In this document: positions 33,496-40,133 of the stretch, one piece after another | How the letters are laid out: every line of letters begins with the position of its first letter | Numbering within the stretch: position 1 is the first letter of the stretch | Source of the DNA: Streptomyces sp. D2-8 | GTDB taxonomy: Bacteria; Actinomycetota; Actinomycetes; Streptomycetales; Streptomycetaceae | Direction of reading: 5' to 3' | NCBI RefSeq assembly: GCF_023184515.1 | Contig: NZ_JAAHBP010000018.1 | Location: forward strand, 124,001 to 188,000 | DNA: 64,000 nucleotides | Position numbers and translations under genes: made by a program | Notes under the pieces: model-generated | The model's input: only the letters and a program-made list of their open reading frames with translations | Databases searched by the model: none | What the model was told of the DNA's origin: nothing

Positions 33496-34874
33496 GCATC
33501 ACCACCACGACCACGAGCATGCCGTTCTGGAAGGAATACCCGGAACGCGACAGCGAGTGGGTGCGGCAGTACCCGACGAAGCACGTGCCGGTGAACGAGG
33601 AGGAGGTGTTCGCCCGCAAGCCCATGGGCGTGTACGTCCACATCCCGTTCTGCAACCGGCTCTGCTTCAGCTGCCCGTACATCAAGCACCAGACCGACCG
33701 GGACCTGACCCGCACCTACCTGGACGCGCTGAAGACGGAGATCACCAACTACGCCGAGCGGCCGTACATCCAGGACCACGTCATCACCCTCGGCTACATC
33801 GGCGGCGGCACCCCGACCGCGCTGACCGCCCCGCAACTCGACGACCTGCTGGGCCACATGTACAGCAGCTTCAACGTCGAGGAAGGCGCGGACTTCTCCA
33901 TCGAGACCACCCCGGTCGACATCAGCGAGCGCAAGGCCACCGTCCTGCTGGAACGCGGGATACGCCGCATCAGCCTCGGCGTGCAGACCTTCGTGCCGGA
34001 GGAACTCAAGAACATCGGCCGTCCGAACGACCCGGAGATGCTCAAGGAGAGCATCCGGCTGCTGCGCCGCTGCGGATTCGAGAACATCAACATCGACCTG
34101 ATGCACGGCATCAACGGGCAGACGATGGAGAGCTGGGAGCACAGCCTCGACGTCGCCATCGAACTCGGCGTCACCTGCATCTCGTTCTACACGTACATGG
34201 AGTTCGCGCAGATCTCCACCAAGCGCAGGAAACTGCCGCCGGTCCCGGAGAAGGCCGTGGTCGACGACATGTTCCTGTTCGCCGCGGAGAAGCTCTCCAA
34301 GAACGGCTTCCTGGGCTACTACGGCGACTGCTTCGCCAAACCCGGCTACCAGCCGAAGTACGGCGAGACGTCGTGGAGCGAGGACATCCCCATCATCCCG
34401 CTCGGCCCCACCGCGACCGGGCACCTGCGCGACCACTGGTACTTCAACGAGCCCGACATCGGCCGCTACATCCAGACGGTGATGGAGGGCCGGCTGCCGA
34501 TCTCCATGGGCAAGCACATCACCAAGTCCGAGGCGATCCGGCGCTCGATGGTCCTGGGCGTCAAGGCCGGGCGGATCAACCGGGAGCGTTTCCGCCGGAT
34601 CCACGGCGTCGACTTCATGGAGATGTTCCGCGCCGAGATCGACGACCTGATCGAGAAGGAACTGATCACCGCCGACGAGCACGGCATCGAGGTGACCGGC
34701 CCGAAGGGCTGGTACTACCTGGACAACATCTCCAAGGCGTTCTACTCGCCGGAATTCCGGCGCTACCCGCAGCACCTGGGAGCGGACATCTCCAACTTCA
34801 TTTCCAGCCAGCCGATTCCCCTGCAGATCACCACGCGGCCCAAGGACGAGGAGGCCGGCTGTGACCACCACTGA
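33492..34874 (+). CDS. HemN-like radical SAM enzyme, probable cyclopropane-forming C10P/YtkT homologue
   Basis: 460 residues. The radical SAM cluster ligands are Cys54, Cys58 and Cys61 in HIPFCNRLCFSCPY, the C-x3-C-x2-C motif with the aromatic residue expected in HemN relatives; GGGTPTAL (about 103-110) is the SAM-binding glycine motif, followed by ETTP and SLGVQTF. The HemN C-terminal domain is present (IPLGPTATGHLRDHWYF and later). HemN-like methylases bind two SAM molecules and add a carbon radical to aromatic carbons. In CC-1065, C10P works with methyltransferase C10Q to build the cyclopropane ring; in yatakemycin YtkT plays this part. The next gene here is a small methyltransferase that overlaps by 14 bases, the same pairing. 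Confidence 0.85.
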   Translation: MSITTTTTSMPFWKEYPERDSEWVRQYPTKHVPVNEEEVFARKPMGVYVHIPFCNRLCFSCPYIKHQTDRDLTRTYLDALKTEITNYAERPYIQDHVITLGYIGGGTPTALTAPQLDDLLGHMYSSFNVEEGADFSIETTPVDISERKATVLLERGIRRISLGVQTFVPEELKNIGRPNDPEMLKESIRLLRRCGFENINIDLMHGINGQTMESWEHSLDVAIELGVTCISFYTYMEFAQISTKRRKLPPVPEKAVVDDMFLFAAEKLSKNGFLGYYGDCFAKPGYQPKYGETSWSEDIPIIPLGPTATGHLRDHWYFNEPDIGRYIQTVMEGRLPISMGKHITKSEAIRRSMVLGVKAGRINRERFRRIHGVDFMEMFRAEIDDLIEKELITADEHGIEVTGPKGWYYLDNISKAFYSPEFRRYPQHLGADISNFISSQPIPLQITTRPKDEEAGCDHH

Positions 34875-35568
34875 AGCCCGACTGCTGAACCTGACCGACC
34901 GGGTGCCGCAGCCGTCACCGCACGACGACATCGACAAGGTGCGCTTCTACGACCTCGGCATGCGCCGCTCCGCGCTGATGGCGTACAAGCGGCCGAGCGA
35001 CCGCATCCTGGCCAACGTCCGCGACGGGATGACCGACCTCGTCGAGGTCGGTTTCAACACCGGCCTGCTGTCGCTCCACGTGGCCGGCAAACTGCCGGAC
35101 CTGGCCGTATCAGGGGTCGAGGAGAACCAGAACCTCGTCGACGTCGCCGAGGACAACCTGACGCTGGCCGTGTGGTCCAACAGCGCCGGCGACGTGGAGT
35201 TCGAGATGGCCAAGCTGAACCGGCTGCCCTTCCCGGACGACTCCGCGGACATCGTCTTCTCGTTCTCCTCGCTGCACCGCTGGCGCCGGCCGGTCGAGAC
35301 GCTGAAGGAATGCGCCCGCATCTGCAAGCCCGACGGCGTCGTGATCATCGAGGACATGAACCGGCACGCCGAGGAGGGGCACATCACCTTCATCCTGCAG
35401 TTCGTGAAGGAGGGCGGCGACGAGTTCATGCGCTCGGTGCAGGCCGCCTACACCCGGGACGAGGCGGCCGAGCTGCTCGGGGAGGCCGGCCTGGCGGACT
35501 GGCAGGTGGTCGAGGAGGACCTCGGCCTGGTGATCTCCTCGCGTCCCCTCGAACCGGTGAGCACGTGA
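34861..35568 (+). CDS. SAM-dependent methyltransferase, probable C10Q-type partner of the radical SAM enzyme
   Basis: 235 residues from a GTG at 34861 inside the end of the radical SAM gene. The SAM fold is visible: DLVEVGFNTGLLSLHVA (motif I, about residues 60-76), VSGVEENQNLVDVAEDN, LPFPDDSADIVFSFSSLHRW and CKPDGVVIIEDM. Motif I reads EVGFNTG rather than the common E-x-GxGxG. In CC-1065 biosynthesis the methyltransferase C10Q acts on the intermediate made by C10P, using SAM-derived chemistry to close the cyclopropane. Direct coupling here supports the same division of labour. Orthology was judged from context and fold, not from an alignment. Confidence 0.78.
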   Translation: MTTTEARLLNLTDRVPQPSPHDDIDKVRFYDLGMRRSALMAYKRPSDRILANVRDGMTDLVEVGFNTGLLSLHVAGKLPDLAVSGVEENQNLVDVAEDNLTLAVWSNSAGDVEFEMAKLNRLPFPDDSADIVFSFSSLHRWRRPVETLKECARICKPDGVVIIEDMNRHAEEGHITFILQFVKEGGDEFMRSVQAAYTRDEAAELLGEAGLADWQVVEEDLGLVISSRPLEPVST

Positions 35569-36401
35569 TGCCCGGGACGAAGATCGCCGTCGTCCAGATG
35601 GAGTCCAAGCTCGGCAAGCCGGCCCAGAACCTGCGCCGCGCCGAGCACTACATCCGCGAGGCCGTCGGGCAGGGCGCCGACCTGGTCTGCCTGCCCGAGG
35701 CGTTCTCCACGTCCGGCAACATCCTCGAAGTGGCCGACGTGTCGGTGCCCATCCCGGGGCCGGAGACCGAGTTCCTGTGCGAGCAGGCGCAGCAGGCCGG
35801 CGTGCACCTCGTGGCCGGACTGCTGGAGCGCGGCGACGACGGAAAGTACTACAGCACATCGGTTCTGTGCGGCCCCGAGGGAACGGTGCTCGGCCACTAC
35901 CGGCGCGTGCACTGCCACGAACTGGAGGCCCGCTACCTCTCCGGCGGATCGGAGTACCCGGTCTTCGACGTCGAGTTCGGGCGCATCGGCCTGATGCAGG
36001 GCTACGACATCAACTTCCCGGAGGTCGCGCGGGAGTACTGCCGCCGTGGAGTCGACGTCATCGTGTGCTCCGCGCTGGTGCCCGAGATGTTCGCGTACGT
36101 GGCGAACATGCGACTGCCGGTCAGGGCGGTGGACGCCGAATGCGTCATCGCGTTCGCCTCCGGGATCGGCACCAATCTGTTCGCGGGATTCGGCTACATG
36201 GGGCGCAGTCAGATCCTGGCGGACCCGCTGTTCCTCGAAGCCGAACGATTCGACTTCGTCGACGGCGACGAACGGATGGTGGACCTCGGCAAGGAGCCGG
36301 GCGTCGGCGTCGTCGAGGTCGACCTGGGCCGTATGCGCCGCTACCGCGCCAAGGCCACCCTGAGCGGCGACCTGAAGCCGGCGACGTACTGGCAGTCCTG
36401 A
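35568..36401 (+). CDS. Nitrilase-superfamily pseudoenzyme (catalytic Cys to Gly, Lys to Arg)
   Basis: 277 residues; ATG at 35568 overlaps the methyltransferase stop by one base. The catalytic Glu is kept (Glu44, CLPEAFSTSG). The Lys position is Arg113 (HYRRVHCHELE) and the Cys position is Gly145 (LMQGYDINFPE, where active relatives read CYD). The rest of the family pattern, including ASGIGTNLFAGFGYMGRSQIL, is well preserved. With the two other altered members it makes three of four nitrilase-fold proteins in the cluster without the nucleophile. A binding or structural role, or formation of a complex with the intact member at 28001, is more plausible than hydrolysis. Confidence 0.84.
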   Translation: MPGTKIAVVQMESKLGKPAQNLRRAEHYIREAVGQGADLVCLPEAFSTSGNILEVADVSVPIPGPETEFLCEQAQQAGVHLVAGLLERGDDGKYYSTSVLCGPEGTVLGHYRRVHCHELEARYLSGGSEYPVFDVEFGRIGLMQGYDINFPEVAREYCRRGVDVIVCSALVPEMFAYVANMRLPVRAVDAECVIAFASGIGTNLFAGFGYMGRSQILADPLFLEAERFDFVDGDERMVDLGKEPGVGVVEVDLGRMRRYRAKATLSGDLKPATYWQS

Positions 36402-36416
36402 CGAGAGTGAAGGCCC

Positions 36417-37916
36417 ATGCGCGTACTGCTCATCTCCACCAACAAGATCCGGGTGCCGCGGCCGGCGCTGCCCATCGGCATGGCCTACATCAGCGCCGCG
36501 CTCAAGCACGCCGGGCACCACGTCGACGTCCTGGACCTGCTCTGGGAGTCCCGGGAGCTCAAGGCGGTCCGGGAGAAGCTGACCACCGAGACGTACGACG
36601 TGGTCGGCATCGCCGTGCGGAACCTGGACAACCTGACCTTCATCGACCCGGTCTTCTTCGGCCCGATGACCGAGAAGATCGTCCAGTGCGTACGCAAGTA
36701 CACCAGCGCCAAGGTCGTCCTCGGCGGATCCGGCTTCTCGGTCGAGCCATTGTCGTTCTTCGAGTACGCCCAGCCCGACTACGGCATCGCGGGTGAGGGC
36801 GAGGCCGGCATCGTCCAGCTGCTGGACTACCTCGAGTCCGGCGGACGGCTGCAGTCGATCTCGGGACTCTGCTACCTCGACGAGAACGGGAAGTTCTGCC
36901 AGAACCAGTCGAGCTCGGCGTTCGACCTGGGCGCGCTGGAGCCCGACCGGTCCGTGTACGACCCCCGGTACTTCGAGGAGGGCGTCTCGGCGGCCTCCGA
37001 CCTCACCCGCGATCACCAGCCGGCCATCGAGACCCTGCAGACCAAGCGGGGCTGCAAGCTGTTCTGCTCCTACTGCATCATCCGCAAGACCGAGGGCAAG
37101 GGCGACCGGTTCAAGGACCCGGCCGAGGTCGTCGGCGAGATCCAGCGGGCGATGGCGGAGAACCCGGCCGTGCGGGAGTTCGAGATCGTCGACGCGACCT
37201 TCAACTACCCGATGGAGTACGCGGCCGAGGTGTGCGAGGAGATGATCCGCGCCAAGCTCGACGTGCCCTGGTACTGCCAGTTGACTCCGAACGCGGTCTC
37301 CCCGGAGTTCGTCAAACTGCTGCACGCGGCCGGCTGCATCCGGGTGGACCTCGGCACCGACGCGCTCACCGACGAGGCCCTGGCTGACCTGATGAAGGGC
37401 TTCGACATGGCGCGGGTCCTCGAGATCGACCGCCTGTTCACGGCCAGCCCGATCGAGCACACACACTGCATCTTCCTCGGCGGGCCGGGGGAGACCCCGC
37501 AGGCACTGAAGGAGTCGATCCGCTTCACCGAAAAGTTCCTGAATCCGGCTCAGATCTACGCCAACCTCGGCATCCGGATCCTCAGCGGCACCAAACTGCA
37601 GCGCCAGGCCGTCAAGGCCGGGATCCTGCGCGACGGCCAGGGCACGTTCGTCCCGGCCTTCTACGTGGAGCCGGCGATCCTCGCCGACCGGGACACGCTC
37701 GACTTCGTGCGCAACGCCTACCTCAGCCACAAGAACTGGTACCTGTGGTGGGGCCTGGGCGGGCAGAACCTGACGGACCGTTCGAGGGACACCGTCCAGG
37801 CCGTGGCCGACATGCAACAGGAGTACGAGTACGTCATGCAAGGCAAGCCCCGGCTGGAACGCGCACCGAAGCCGGTGACGGCCCAGCCGCTCAAACTCAC
37901 GATCGGCACCCCGTGA
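36417..37916 (+). CDS. Cobalamin-binding-domain radical SAM enzyme
   Basis: 499 residues; ATG at 36417 after GTGAAGG. The N-terminal domain (residues 1 to about 140) has the Rossmann-like B12-binding fold (RVLLISTNK, PIGMAYISAALKHAG, then IAGEGEAGIVQLLDYL) but no DxHxxG motif. The radical SAM domain has Cys213, Cys217 and Cys220 in KRGCKLFCSYCIIRKTEGKG, preceded by the usual QTKRGC lead. Members of this class perform C-methylation, ring formation or other radical steps. CC-1065-type alkylating units carry a C-methyl on the pyrrole ring, so C-methylation is one possible role here. It is the second radical SAM enzyme of the cluster. Confidence 0.87.
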   Translation: MRVLLISTNKIRVPRPALPIGMAYISAALKHAGHHVDVLDLLWESRELKAVREKLTTETYDVVGIAVRNLDNLTFIDPVFFGPMTEKIVQCVRKYTSAKVVLGGSGFSVEPLSFFEYAQPDYGIAGEGEAGIVQLLDYLESGGRLQSISGLCYLDENGKFCQNQSSSAFDLGALEPDRSVYDPRYFEEGVSAASDLTRDHQPAIETLQTKRGCKLFCSYCIIRKTEGKGDRFKDPAEVVGEIQRAMAENPAVREFEIVDATFNYPMEYAAEVCEEMIRAKLDVPWYCQLTPNAVSPEFVKLLHAAGCIRVDLGTDALTDEALADLMKGFDMARVLEIDRLFTASPIEHTHCIFLGGPGETPQALKESIRFTEKFLNPAQIYANLGIRILSGTKLQRQAVKAGILRDGQGTFVPAFYVEPAILADRDTLDFVRNAYLSHKNWYLWWGLGGQNLTDRSRDTVQAVADMQQEYEYVMQGKPRLERAPKPVTAQPLKLTIGTP

Positions 37917-38665
37917 CCAATGTTCCAGCCGCCGCCGACGAGCTGGCGAAGACACTTGTGGCCAGGGCCGACCCGGACTTCGCGGTGCGCATGCAGCGGT
38001 ACTTCCCGCACGAGATCCGGGCCCTCGGGGTCGGCAACGCCGCGGTCGGCGAGATCGCCGCCGACTACTTCCGCGAGCGGCGCGACACTCCCGCGGCGAC
38101 GCGGCTGCTCCTGGCGGAGGAGGTGCTGGCGCGCGCCGAGTACCACGAGGAGGTGCTGCTGGGCTTCGCGGTCCTGCACAAGGTCGCCAGGGCCGGTCTC
38201 GGCGGCGAACTGCTGGACCGCTGCGAGCACTGGCTGGAGACGTACGTGTCCAACTGGGCGCAGTGCGACGACATGTGCCTGAAGCTGCTGTACCCGTTCT
38301 TCCTCGGGCACCCGGAGCTGATCCCGCACACCCGGCGCTGGGTCGGATCCGCCTCCCCGTGGGCCAGGCGCGCCGCGAACGTGGCAGTCGTGAAGTTCGT
38401 CCGGCGCAAGGTGGGCCGGACGGTCTTCGAGCTGCCGCTGTCGCACGTCTTCGACAACTGTGTCCGGCTGATGCACGACGACGACGTCTACGTGCAGAAG
38501 GGCTCGGGCTGGCTGCTCAAGGTCACCGCCGAGGTCCACCCCGACGAGGTGGCTCGGTTCCTGCGCACCTGGCACACCGACATGCCCCGCGACACGTTCC
38601 GGTACGCGGTGGAGAAGATGGACCCGCGGCTGCGGCGGTCCTTGATGGAACTGGGACAGGGGTGA
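37913..38665 (+). CDS. AlkD-family DNA glycosylase, probable self-resistance protein (YtkR2-like)
   Basis: 250-residue all-helical HEAT-like repeat protein from a GTG at 37913 that overlaps the previous stop (GTGA). The residues that define AlkD function are in place: Trp115 and Asp119 (SNWAQCDD), Arg152 (PWARRAANV) and Trp200 (KGSGWLLK), with spacing like Trp109/Asp113/Arg148/Trp187 of Bacillus AlkD. AlkD excises bulky cationic N3-alkyl adenine without flipping the base, and the homologue YtkR2 protects the yatakemycin producer. Its presence inside the operon says that the product alkylates DNA, probably at adenine N3 in the minor groove. Confidence 0.9.
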   Translation: MTNVPAAADELAKTLVARADPDFAVRMQRYFPHEIRALGVGNAAVGEIAADYFRERRDTPAATRLLLAEEVLARAEYHEEVLLGFAVLHKVARAGLGGELLDRCEHWLETYVSNWAQCDDMCLKLLYPFFLGHPELIPHTRRWVGSASPWARRAANVAVVKFVRRKVGRTVFELPLSHVFDNCVRLMHDDDVYVQKGSGWLLKVTAEVHPDEVARFLRTWHTDMPRDTFRYAVEKMDPRLRRSLMELGQG

Positions 38666-38666
38666 C

Positions 38667-39707
38667 GTGATGAACGCGACCGGCCGCTACGTCCACCGGC
38701 GGGGCATCCACTGCGAGTCGGCCTGCCAATGCGCGGTTCTCGCGGCCGGCGGGTACGAGGCGGACGAGGATATCGTGTTCGGGCTGGACGGGGGTTTCGG
38801 GTTCTCGTTCTTCCCGGCCAACGGCAACGCGCCGGACATCGTCGTCGGCAAGCAGGCGATCATGCCCCTCCGGGCGTCGCGGCTGATGGGCGTCGAGGTC
38901 GTCACGCACGCGCCGAAGTCCGCGGCGGGCCTGGCCAGACTGCTCGAATCGGCGCCGGCCGTCATGACCCGGGTGGACCTCGGCCTGCTTCCGTACTGGG
39001 GCCTGGAGGGGCGCTCCTCCTTCGGCGGGTACTTCGTCAACGTGGTCCGCCCTCTCGGAGCCGATGCGTTCGAGGTGTCGGACCCGGCGTTCGACGAACC
39101 CGTCTCCGTGACTGCGGCAGAGCTGCAGGCGGCCCGGTCCAGCCGCAACTCGCCGCCGCTGAACCCGGACTGGAAGGCGTACGTCTTCGGCGCGCCGCGG
39201 CGGACTCCGCAGCTGGACCGCGTCGGTCCGGTGGCCGTGCGCACCCTGTGCCGCGAGGTCCTCAAGCCGGGCAGCCGGAATCTCGGCATCCCCGGGATGA
39301 AGCTGCTGGCCACGACGGCGGCGTCCTGGCCGCAGTCCAAACACGGCGAGGTGGAGGACGTCGACCTGACCGGCCGAGTGATACGCACCGACGCCCTGGC
39401 GCGTCAACTGCTGCATCTGGGCCGCCAGATCGAGTCCTTCGGCACAGGAGGCGGGCTGTTCCGCCCGATGATCGGCCGCTACCTGAACAGGGTCGCCGAC
39501 AGCACGGGCGAGGCACGCTACGCCGTGGCCGCCGGGCAGTTCCTCGACAGCGGCCGGCTGTGGTCGAACCTGGGAACGGCACTGCTGACAGCGGGGACCG
39601 TCACCGCGCGCGGCGATCTCAAGGCGCTCGTGGACGCCGTGGCGGACACGGCGCGGTCCGCGATGGACGTCGAGAAGCGGGCGCTCACCGCGCTCACCCC
39701 TCTGTAG
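38667..39707 (+). CDS. Divergent BtrH-like protein, copy 3 (conserved His lost)
   Basis: 346 residues from a GTG at 38667, one base after the glycosylase stop. The Cys segment RRGIHCESACQCAVL is kept (candidate nucleophile Cys16), and the C-terminal DUF4872-like part has FGTGGGLFRPMIGRYL. The strand that carries the conserved His in the other copies (FAAHYVAC) reads FGGYFVNVV, with Tyr122 at that place; the acidic strand reads EVSDPAF. It may have lost acyltransfer activity or use a different base. It is the least similar of the four BtrH-type proteins and may serve a separate step or a binding role. Confidence 0.7.
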   Translation: MMNATGRYVHRRGIHCESACQCAVLAAGGYEADEDIVFGLDGGFGFSFFPANGNAPDIVVGKQAIMPLRASRLMGVEVVTHAPKSAAGLARLLESAPAVMTRVDLGLLPYWGLEGRSSFGGYFVNVVRPLGADAFEVSDPAFDEPVSVTAAELQAARSSRNSPPLNPDWKAYVFGAPRRTPQLDRVGPVAVRTLCREVLKPGSRNLGIPGMKLLATTAASWPQSKHGEVEDVDLTGRVIRTDALARQLLHLGRQIESFGTGGGLFRPMIGRYLNRVADSTGEARYAVAAGQFLDSGRLWSNLGTALLTAGTVTARGDLKALVDAVADTARSAMDVEKRALTALTPL

Positions 39708-39722
39708 ACGCGAGGTCGAGAC

Positions 39723-40118
39723 ATGCCCACCGAGGACGAGACCGTACTGCTCCAGGGGCCCCGGCACTGGAACGAGCACGCCCGCCGGTGCCGGGCGCAG
39801 GGGCCCTTCCGGCCCGACCTGCGCAAGGCGGTGCTGCACGGCGCCGACCTGCAGGGCGCCGAACTCGCCGACGCGGACTTCACCGACGCCGTGCTGACCG
39901 AGTCCTATCTGATCTCCGCGGACCTGAGGGGCGCGAACCTGGAAGGCGCCGACCTGTGCGAGGCCTACCTCATCCTCGCCGAGCTGAACGGCTGCCGCCT
40001 CGTGGGCGCGAACCTGGACGGTGCGGACCTCAGCGGTGCCGATCTGACCGGCGCGGTCCTCGACCCGGGCTTCCGGCGGTCCACCGTGATCTCGGACTAC
40101 CTCACGATCTGGCCATAG
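39723..40118 (+). CDS. Pentapeptide-repeat protein
   Basis: 131 residues; ATG at 39723 with GAGG upstream. From about residue 35 to 112 the sequence follows the A(D/N)LXX five-residue repeat (HGADLQGAEL, GANLEGADL, GANLDGADLSGADLTGAVL), forming a short right-handed quadrilateral helix of roughly three to four coils. Some pentapeptide proteins mimic DNA and protect gyrase (Qnr, MfpA, McbG, AlbG). In a cluster for a DNA-directed product a protective role is possible, but the repeat number is small for a DNA mimic and the protein may only be a scaffold. Confidence 0.85.
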   Translation: MPTEDETVLLQGPRHWNEHARRCRAQGPFRPDLRKAVLHGADLQGAELADADFTDAVLTESYLISADLRGANLEGADLCEAYLILAELNGCRLVGANLDGADLSGADLTGAVLDPGFRRSTVISDYLTIWP

Positions 40119-40133
40119 CGAAAGGAGCTCCTC

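Noticed and set aside
35448..37955. 835-codon open frame on the minus strand
   Set aside because: It is antisense to the methyltransferase, nitrilase-fold and radical SAM genes; composition is Val/Leu/Asp/Gly/Arg shadow sequence with no domain or ribosome site.
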